In this document: positions 15,406 through 20,056 of the stretch, piece by piece | How positions within the stretch are numbered: the first letter of the stretch is position 1 | Layout: each line of letters begins with the position of its first letter | NCBI GenBank assembly: GCA_041485125.1 | Contig: JBGPIT010000046.1 | Coordinates: 1 to 20,056, forward strand | Length of the DNA: 20,056 nt | From: JBGPIT01 sp041485125 | Lineage (GTDB): Bacteria; Desulfobacterota; Binatia; UTPRO1 | Direction of reading: 5' to 3' | Translations under genes and position numbers: made by a program | The notes under the pieces: model-generated | Databases searched by the model: none | The model's input: the letters and a program-made list of their open reading frames with translations, nothing else | Told to the model about the DNA's origin: nothing

Positions 15406-16476
15406 ATGAATCGAACCGAAGAGCTGATCGAGCAGCTCGTGGAGCAAGCCGGCGACCTCGGCGGCAGCCGCAACGAACGCTACATCCGCGAGATCCTCAC
15501 CACCGTCCTGCGTCTCGCGCGCGATCAAGCGTCGGTCGGCGACCTCAAGATCGTCACCACCGCGCTCAAGGAGATGCGCTACGCCTTCAAGGTGTTCGCG
15601 CCGTATCGGCACGTCCGCAAGGTCAGCACGTTCGGGTCGGCGCGGACGCCGGAGGACACGCCGGAGTACCGTCAGGCGAAGGAGTTCGCCGAGCGCATCT
15701 GCCGCGAGGGCTTCATGCTGCTGACCGGCGCCGGCGGCGGGATCATGCGGGCATGCCAGGAAGGATCGGGACGCGAGCGGAGCTTCGGCGTCAACATCCG
15801 CCTCCCCTTCGAGCAGTCACCGAACGAGTTCATCGACCGCGACCCGAAGCTGGTCTCGTTCAAGTACTTCTTCACCCGCAAGCTGATGTTCATCAAGGAG
15901 GCGGACGCGATCGTCCTTTTCCCCGGCGGGTTCGGCACCCACGACGAGGGCTTCGAGGCGCTGACCTTGGTCCAGACCGGGAAGTCGCGGCCGCTGCCGG
16001 TGGTCTTCCTCGACGCGCCCCGCGGCACGTATTGGAAGACGTGGAAGCGCTACGTCGAGGACCACCTGCTGCGGCGCGGCCTGATCTCGGCCGACGACAT
16101 GGCGCTCTTCAAGGTGACCGACAAGATCGACGAGGCGGTCGCCGAGATCAGCGGCTTCTACCGCGTGTATCACTCGTCGCGCTACGTCGGCGATCGGTTC
16201 GTGATCCGCTTGAACGCCCCGCTCGCGCCCGAGCTGGTCGCCGAGCTGAACGGCGAGTTCGCCGACATCCTCGCCGGCGGCGCCTTCGAGGTCGCCGAGG
16301 CGCTTCCCGACGAGCTGGGCGAGGCCGAGATCGCGCACCTGCCGCGGCTGGTGTTCCGCTTCAACAAGTTCGGCTTCGCGCGCCTGCGGATGATGATCGA
16401 TCGGATCAACAGCGCCGGTCCTGCGCTGCCGCAGCAAGCGCCGCCGCTGCACACCGCCGAAGGCGGGTTGGTCTAG
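15406..16476 (+). CDS. LOG-family Rossmann nucleotide-binding protein, long form
   Basis: A 356-aa member of the LOG/TIGR00730 family (lysine-decarboxylase-like fold). Short members are cytokinin-activating phosphoribohydrolases or nucleotide 5'-monophosphate nucleosidases. The core is VSTFGSARTPEDTPEY (73-88), LLTGAGGGIMRACQEG (105-120), FKYFFTRKLMF (152-162) and the signature PGGFGTHDE (173-181), which matches PGGxGTxxE. Typical LOG proteins have about 190-240 residues. This one has about 70 extra at the N-terminus (starting EELIEQLVEQAGDLGGSRNE) and about 130 at the C-terminus, as in a long bacterial subgroup of unclear role. The ATG at 15406 is preferred; another in frame is at 15397. It may control purine nucleotide pools, but activity is not shown by sequence. 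Confidence 0.88.
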   Translation: MNRTEELIEQLVEQAGDLGGSRNERYIREILTTVLRLARDQASVGDLKIVTTALKEMRYAFKVFAPYRHVRKVSTFGSARTPEDTPEYRQAKEFAERICREGFMLLTGAGGGIMRACQEGSGRERSFGVNIRLPFEQSPNEFIDRDPKLVSFKYFFTRKLMFIKEADAIVLFPGGFGTHDEGFEALTLVQTGKSRPLPVVFLDAPRGTYWKTWKRYVEDHLLRRGLISADDMALFKVTDKIDEAVAEISGFYRVYHSSRYVGDRFVIRLNAPLAPELVAELNGEFADILAGGAFEVAEALPDELGEAEIAHLPRLVFRFNKFGFARLRMMIDRINSAGPALPQQAPPLHTAEGGLV

Positions 16477-16483
16477 CGGCGGG

Positions 16484-16753
16484 TCAGTTCAGCTGCTCGG
16501 GTGGCTTTGCGGCGGCGTCGCCCTGATTGGCGTTGAGGAGCGCGCGCAGCAGCTCCGCCAAGGTCAGCACCTCGTGGTTCACTCGCACGAAGGCCTCGAC
16601 GGCCTGCAGCCATTCGGTGCGCATGCGTTGCATGTCGTCGGAGGGTGCGTCCGGATTGAGGCAGACGACTTTCTTCATGCCGTCGAGCAATCCTTCGGAG
16701 ATGCCGTGCAGGTGGCGCGCGATGTCCGTGAACGTGCGTGAGTCGATGACCAT
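16484..16753 (-). CDS. Small helical orphan protein
   Basis: An 89-aa protein from the ATG at 16753. It looks largely alpha-helical: FTDIARHLHGISEGLLDGMK, then a proline/aspartate turn (LNPDAPSDD), then MQRMRTEWLQAVEAFVRVNHEV and LAELLRALLNANQG. It has no membrane segment or signal and ends in a polar tail (KPPEQLN). A four-helix or coiled-coil fold is plausible. I do not recognise the family. The frame stays open to 16852, but the extra 33 residues are compositionally unlike a protein start. The gene converges on the LOG gene with only seven bases between their ends. Upstream lies a 184-base non-coding stretch containing an imperfect palindrome (16797-16820). Confidence 0.65.
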   Translation of the reverse strand: MVIDSRTFTDIARHLHGISEGLLDGMKKVVCLNPDAPSDDMQRMRTEWLQAVEAFVRVNHEVLTLAELLRALLNANQGDAAAKPPEQLN

Positions 16754-16796
16754 GGCCGGCGACTTAACAAGAAGAATGCCACGGCAAGAGACGGTG

Positions 16797-16820
16797 AACT
16801 CCCCAGAACGTTGGGAAGTT
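16797..16820. promoter_or_regulatory. Imperfect palindrome upstream of the small helical gene
   Basis: AACTCCCCA (16797-16805) and TGGGAAGTT (16812-16820) are inverted repeats with one mismatch around a 6-base centre. They lie about 45-65 bases upstream of the ATG at 16753, in a patch with less GC than its surroundings. This could be an operator. No T run follows on either strand, so a terminator is unlikely. The rest of the 16754-16937 gap shows nothing else convincing. Confidence 0.3.
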
Positions 16821-16937
16821 TCGCCGTGTGGTCGTCCGGCTCCAGACGGCAAATCTGCGCGATCGGATGCGGCACTTGCACCCGTGCGAGCGCGCTGTCC
16901 GTTGTGCTGAGGAGGGCGCGCACCGGTGTCTGCGACG

Positions 16938-17735
16938 CTATGGCGCCGCGTCGCGCTCGAGATGCTGCCTCAAAAATAGCCACGCATCCTTGAAAACGGT
17001 CGCACCCCATTGGTGGTGCGTGCCCGGATGCCAACGCAGCTCCTTCGGCTCGCGTGCGGCGTCGAAGAGCGTCATCACGGCGTCGCGCGGAAAGACCGGG
17101 TCGTCCGCGGTGTTGATCATGAGGAGCGGCCGCGGCGCGATCGCCGATGCGAAGTGCACGGGATCGGTGGCCTCGGCGGCGGTGCGGCGCTGCGCGCGCT
17201 CCTCATCGGTGTCGCCGCGCTCCCAATAGCGCAAGTGCGCGAAGCTGCCGGCGATCACGATCACCGCGGCGCGGATGCGCGGCTCGCGCGCACTGAAGAC
17301 GGTGCCGAGCATGCCGCCGAGGCTGAAGCCGACGAAGCCGATGCGGGCGGGATCCACCGTGTCGATGCTCGCCAAGAGATCCACGCCGGCGGTCAGATCG
17401 GCGAGGCCCTGCGCGACGAAATCCGGCTTCATGATCAAACGGCGCCGGCGCATCGTCTCGAGCGGCGGGTCGCTCTCGCGCTCGCCGTGCTCGGCGAGGT
17501 CGATCGCGAGGACCGTCCAGCCACCCGCCGCCCACCGGCGCGCCGGCGCCTGGATGTAGAAGTCGTCCTTGCTGGTGTTGGCGCCGTGCTGGATGACCAC
17601 CCCGGGGCCGGGAGTCGTCTGCGTCCGCGACTGGAAGAGGTAGGCCGGTACCAGCACGCCTCCACCGCCGGAGTAGCGCAGTCGCCGGATGCGCACGTCG
17701 CCGACGTGCTCCTCGCCGACGGTTTCGATCGCCAT
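16938..17735 (-). CDS. Alpha/beta hydrolase (dienelactone hydrolase / acyl esterase-like)
   Basis: A 265-aa alpha/beta-hydrolase-fold enzyme. The oxyanion segment VVIQHGANTSKDD (47-58) contains HG at 50-51. The nucleophile elbow GFSLGG (136-141) contains Ser138. The acid is in NTADDPVFPRDA (208-219), and the histidine in GTHHQWG (238-244). IDLAEHGERE (78-87) is typical of the dienelactone hydrolase/acetyl-xylan esterase/peptidase S9 side of the fold. There is no signal peptide, so it is probably cytoplasmic. The substrate is unknown. The start at 17735 has no clear ribosome-binding site. It is divergent from coaE. Confidence 0.87.
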   Translation of the reverse strand: MAIETVGEEHVGDVRIRRLRYSGGGGVLVPAYLFQSRTQTTPGPGVVIQHGANTSKDDFYIQAPARRWAAGGWTVLAIDLAEHGERESDPPLETMRRRRLIMKPDFVAQGLADLTAGVDLLASIDTVDPARIGFVGFSLGGMLGTVFSAREPRIRAAVIVIAGSFAHLRYWERGDTDEERAQRRTAAEATDPVHFASAIAPRPLLMINTADDPVFPRDAVMTLFDAAREPKELRWHPGTHHQWGATVFKDAWLFLRQHLERDAAP

Positions 17736-17800
17736 CCGCCATTGGTGCCGGTTTCGCCGTGGTCGCGCAAACCGCGCCGCTGTGGCAGTAGCAAGCCGGC

Positions 17801-18403
17801 ATGATCATCGGCCTCACCGGCGGCATCGGCGCGGGGAAGAGCGTCGTGGGCGCGATCCTCACCGACCTCGGCGCCCACGTGATCGACACCGACAAGGTCG
17901 GCCACCGCGTCTACGAGCCCGGCAGCGACGGCTGGCGACGCCTGGTCGAGACCTTCGGACGCGAGATCGTCGCCGCCGACGGCACGATCGATCGGAAGCG
18001 CCTCGGCGCGATCGTCTTCGCCGACGCCGCCAAGCGCCAGCAGCTGAACGCGATCGTCCACCCGCTCATCTTCGGCGAGATCATGCGCGAGATCAGCGAC
18101 CGCCGCGCCGCCGGCTTCGACGGACCGATCGTCCTCGAGGCGCCGATTCTCCTCGAGGCCAAGGGCACCGGCCTGGTCGATCAGATCTGGGTCGTGACCG
18201 CGCCGCGCGGCGCCGTCCGTGGCCGCCTCGTCGGCTCGCGTGCGATGACCGACGCCGAGATCGACGCTCGGGTCGGCGCGCAGCTCGACGACGCCGAGCG
18301 CCGCAAGCACGCCGACGTCGTGATCGAGAACGACGGCGACCTCGTCACGTTGCGCGCGCGGGTCGAAGAGGCCTGGCGGCGACTCACGGCTCCGTCGGCG
18401 TAG
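17801..18403 (+). CDS. coaE: Dephospho-CoA kinase
   Basis: This 200-aa enzyme catalyses the last step of coenzyme A synthesis, ATP-dependent phosphorylation of the 3'-hydroxyl of dephospho-CoA. The P-loop GLTGGIGAGKS is at residues 4-14. The CoaE-specific segments follow: HVIDTDKVGHRVYEPG (26-41), LVETFGREIVAADGTIDRKR (48-67) and IVFADAAKRQQLNAIVHPLI (71-90). LEAPILLEAKGTGLVDQIWVVTA carries the conserved middle region, although many CoaE proteins read DVPLLFE where this has EAPILLE. The length is standard. It is convergent with the HIT gene, with 19 bases between the ends. No ribosome-binding site is evident; TAGCAA lies six bases before the ATG. Confidence 0.95.
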   Translation: MIIGLTGGIGAGKSVVGAILTDLGAHVIDTDKVGHRVYEPGSDGWRRLVETFGREIVAADGTIDRKRLGAIVFADAAKRQQLNAIVHPLIFGEIMREISDRRAAGFDGPIVLEAPILLEAKGTGLVDQIWVVTAPRGAVRGRLVGSRAMTDAEIDARVGAQLDDAERRKHADVVIENDGDLVTLRARVEEAWRRLTAPSA

Positions 18404-18411
18404 TCGGCGCT

Positions 18412-18431
18412 CCGGGTGACCGTCAGCCCGG
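18412..18431. terminator. Hairpin between convergent coaE and HIT genes
   Basis: CCGGG-TGA (18412-18419) pairs with TCA-(G)-CCCGG (18423-18431), giving an 8-bp stem with one bulged base and a 3-base loop. It includes the stop codon of the minus-strand HIT gene, as does the hairpin at 12027-12047 for its neighbour. There is no T run, so it would be a weak terminator at best. Confidence 0.3.
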
Positions 18432-18872
18432 CGGCCACCGCATCTGGCGTCCCCCCAGCACGTGCATGTGCAGGTGGTAGACGCTCTGCGCGCCGCGCGG
18501 GTTGCTGTTGATCACGACGCGAAAGCCGTCGGCGGCGATGGCGCGCTTCGCCGCGACGTCACGCGCGAGGCCCAGCAGCTGACCCAAGAGCTCCGGCTTG
18601 GCGTCGAGGAGCGTGGTCACGCGTTCCTTCGGGACCACCAGAAAGTGCACCGGCGCTTGCGGGTCGACGTCGTCGACCGCGAAGGCGTCCGCCGACTCGG
18701 CGATCCACTGGTCGCGCGGGATGGTCTCGAAGGGGCTCGGCGCCGCGAGCGAGCGCGCCTTGATCGCGGGCAGCCGCGACTCGGCGACGCGCCAGTAGAC
18801 GATCCCCAGCGGGTTGAGCTCACCGAGCGCGAAGGCAGCCAACGCGATGGCGACGGTCCGGGTGTTCATCAT
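18423..18872 (-). CDS. HIT-domain protein with N-terminal signal/anchor segment
   Basis: A 149-aa histidine-triad protein. The HIT core spans about residues 55-149: FAVDDVDPQAPVHFLVVPKE (64-83), GFRVVINSNPRGAQSVYHLH (116-135) and the triad HLHMHV (133-138), ending GGRQMRWPPG as in the Hint/PKCI group. These enzymes hydrolyse nucleoside phosphoramidates or related nucleotides. Cytoplasmic Hint proteins begin with CxFCKI and a zinc site. Here that part is replaced by MMNTRTVAIALAAFALGELN and a continuing hydrophobic stretch, which looks like a signal peptide or membrane anchor. Export of a HIT enzyme is unusual. Start: ATGATG at 18872/18869 behind a strong AAGGGGGTGA ribosome-binding site. It is divergent from the terminal operon across 75 bases. 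Confidence 0.85.
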   Translation of the reverse strand: MMNTRTVAIALAAFALGELNPLGIVYWRVAESRLPAIKARSLAAPSPFETIPRDQWIAESADAFAVDDVDPQAPVHFLVVPKERVTTLLDAKPELLGQLLGLARDVAAKRAIAADGFRVVINSNPRGAQSVYHLHMHVLGGRQMRWPPG

Positions 18873-18911
18873 TATTTCACCCCCTTGCTTCGAGATTTGG
18901 GAAGTATGCAC

Positions 18912-18940
18912 CTGACAAAGGGTGATACGGGTGCTATCTA
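18912..18940 (+). promoter_or_regulatory. Promoter of the terminal three-gene operon
   Basis: CTGACA (18912-18917, 5 of 6), a 17-base spacer and an extended -10, TGC-TATCTA (18932-18940). The -10 ends seven bases before the ATG at 18948, so transcription should begin at or beside the start codon and give a leaderless mRNA. It is the best -35/-10 pair in the window. Confidence 0.55.
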
Positions 18941-18947
18941 GCGCGGC

Positions 18948-19670
18948 ATGTCTCCCGATGCGGCAGCGACTCGGCCGCCATGGTGGGTGCTGCTGGTCGG
19001 TGCGGCCCTTGGCATCCTCACGTTTGTCGCGACGTTCCTGGTGAAGCCCGTGTGGGGGTACTACAAGGCGCGGCGCGAACGCCCACGGTTCCGCGTGGAC
19101 GGCGATCCGTACACGGTGCTCGTGCCGGTACGGGATACGGAAGGCGGGGGGTCGCAATCGTTCGATTTCCACCCGCCGGCTATTCCGGTGGTGAGGATGT
19201 GGGTCGCCTCCGTGCGCCTCAAGAACGATCCAGCGGCGCCCGCGCCGGCTTCTCGGGCCGACGGCATCCGTGCGCGCGTCACGTTCAGCACATGGGACGG
19301 CGCCGTCGTGCTGACGGTACCAGGGGGCCGGTGGGGGGAAATCCGGCAACCCGACGATCCGATGGAGGGCACGGTTGAATTGGAGGAGGTGTCCTTCAGG
19401 GCGGGGCAGCGGCGGCCGCTCAACATTGCGATTCGCCATCCCGAGGAGGGCGTCTGCTACGCGCTCGACAATCAGAGTTTTCTCGCGGGGAATTTGCTTC
19501 GTCGACCCGAGCGGCAATTGCGCGGGGGGCCGTGGCGCGTCAAGGTCTCGTTGAGTGGGGTCGGCGTGGACCAGCAGTTCACGTTTGATCTCTCGATGGT
19601 GGACGATGCGCTCCGGCTCCGGGAGCGCCGTGACGACGGTGGCAGTGAGCAGCGCACCGCGGTAGCGTAG
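18948..19670 (+). CDS. Single-TM protein with beta-rich cytosolic domain, unknown
   Basis: A 240-aa protein that I cannot place in a named family. Residues 12-34 (WWVLLVGAALGILTFVATFLVKP) form one membrane segment, followed by basic GYYKARRERPRF, so the large C-terminal domain is probably cytoplasmic. That domain is rich in beta strands: VVRMWVASVRLKND (81-94), GIRARVTFSTWDG (106-118), GGRWGEIRQPDD (126-137), RRPLNIAIRHPEEGVCYALD (155-174) and GGPWRVKVSLSGVGVDQQFT (193-212). The layout suggests an immunoglobulin-like or sensor beta-sandwich. It starts at a probable leaderless promoter and is followed after four bases by the next small gene. Codon composition is visibly less GC-rich than in the preceding genes. 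Confidence 0.75.
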   Translation: MSPDAAATRPPWWVLLVGAALGILTFVATFLVKPVWGYYKARRERPRFRVDGDPYTVLVPVRDTEGGGSQSFDFHPPAIPVVRMWVASVRLKNDPAAPAPASRADGIRARVTFSTWDGAVVLTVPGGRWGEIRQPDDPMEGTVELEEVSFRAGQRRPLNIAIRHPEEGVCYALDNQSFLAGNLLRRPERQLRGGPWRVKVSLSGVGVDQQFTFDLSMVDDALRLRERRDDGGSEQRTAVA

Positions 19671-19674
19671 ATTG

Positions 19675-19821
19675 ATGCCATTGAAGCCGCCCGCGCCGGC
19701 AAAGCCAGTCATCCCTGACCGTGGTCCGCTCCGCATCCCCATTCCGTTCGACGAAGCGATGAAGCGCGCCGTCAAGGTGCCGCCGCCGCTCCCGAAGCAA
19801 GTGCCGGAGAAGAAAACCTAG
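19675..19821 (+). CDS. 48-aa basic, proline-rich peptide
   Basis: A short open frame, MPLKPPAPAKPVIPDRGPLR then IPIPFDEAMKRAVKVPPPLP and KQVPEKKT, 48 aa. It lies four bases after the preceding stop codon, and its own stop is one base before the next start, so its position in the operon strongly supports translation. It contains 14 prolines and many lysines and arginines around one short amphipathic segment (FDEAMKRAVKV). Small proteins of the form FDEAL+RAL+VPPP occur in many bacteria next to uncharacterised genes, to my recollection; none has a function I can name. It could be a linker-like partner of one of its neighbours or an antitoxin-like peptide. Both are speculation. Confidence 0.68.
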   Translation: MPLKPPAPAKPVIPDRGPLRIPIPFDEAMKRAVKVPPPLPKQVPEKKT

Positions 19822-19822
19822 A

Positions 19823-20056
19823 GTGTCGCCTCGCGAAGCTCCACCCGCGCATCCGTTTACGCGGCGAGAACTATGGTCGCGGCTCGCCAGCTATGAGCCG
19901 CCGACGCTTGAGAAACTCGCGTCAATGTTTACGGCGTCTATCGAAGTCGAAGGTAAGCGCGCGGATCTGATTGACTCCAAATCGACGACGATGCTCGGTT
20001 ATGCGGGTGCGGTCGTCGCGTTTCTGGTGCCGTCGCTGTTGCGAAACCCAATTCTC
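19823..20056 (+). CDS. N-terminus of a probable multi-TM membrane protein (partial)
   Basis: The frame opens with GTG at 19823, one base after the upstream stop, and is still open at the window end (78 residues). The first 50 residues are soluble and helical (FTRRELWSRLASYEPPTLEK, then a charged EVEGKRADLIDSKS). Residues 57-74 (MLGYAGAVVAFLVPSLLR) start a membrane segment. The order R-AD-x-x-D-S-K-(S/A)-x-x-x-L-G-x-x-G resembles the start of small two-TM effector-like proteins (for example the PycTM/DUF5706 type of Pycsar defence, aDxKaxxLL...G). That is a pattern resemblance only; the rest of the gene is needed. It is the third gene of a tight operon. Confidence 0.7.
   Translation, partial: MSPREAPPAHPFTRRELWSRLASYEPPTLEKLASMFTASIEVEGKRADLIDSKSTTMLGYAGAVVAFLVPSLLRNPIL

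Noticed and set aside
16766..16785. Sigma-54-like TGGCAT-N5-TTGTT on the minus strand ahead of the small helical gene
   Set aside because: The essential GC of the -12 element is GT here, and transcription would start almost at the ATG. Too weak to call.

Overview
This is a very GC-rich, gene-dense bacterial window. The protein repertoire suggests a Gram-negative, respiring, probably ubiquinone-using environmental bacterium: a GlcDEF glycolate oxidase, Coq4-like proteins, Sec signal peptides, a probable lipoprotein, DUF3047 and a winged-helix/AAA/TPR regulator. A deltaproteobacterial or Binatota-like lineage fits this mixture, but that is an impression from gene content only. No rRNA, tRNA, CRISPR array or transposase was seen.

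Layout. A truncated lipoprotein gene (minus strand, 1-147) is divergent from the glcDEF operon (209-4312), which encodes a membrane-associated glycolate/lactate-type dehydrogenase. Next come a two-TM protein with a degenerate NERD-like domain (4381-5217), a cold-shock gene with a structured leader and a strong terminator (5218-5687), and an M20 amidohydrolase (5857-7029). A second block holds a 73-aa protein that matches only the C-terminal tail of Coq4, a four-TM membrane protein, a roughly 1060-aa winged-helix/AAA/TPR regulator, and a full-length Coq4 homologue (7138-12015).

A minus-strand block follows (15296 down to 12042): a secreted protein with a phage-tail-like region, a DUF3047 protein, a pterin carbinolamine dehydratase, a dicarboxylate/cation symporter gene broken by an apparent internal deletion, and a hotdog thioesterase. 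Then come a long LOG-family protein (+), an 89-aa orphan (-), an alpha/beta hydrolase (-), dephospho-CoA kinase (+) and an unusual HIT protein with an N-terminal signal/anchor (-).

The last 1.1 kb (18948 to the window end) looks different. It is visibly less GC-rich and holds three tightly packed plus-strand genes: a single-TM protein with a large beta-rich domain, a 48-aa basic proline-rich peptide, and a GTG-started protein whose first TM segment is just being entered when the window ends. A good extended -10 promoter drives it and appears to give a leaderless transcript. This is the best candidate here for an undescribed membrane-linked (possibly defence or stress) system, but the window cuts it off. 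Other points worth checking are the stand-alone Coq4 tail, the NERD-like protein without catalytic residues, the possible RNA switch ahead of the cold-shock gene, the exported HIT protein and the recurrent leaderless-promoter pattern.
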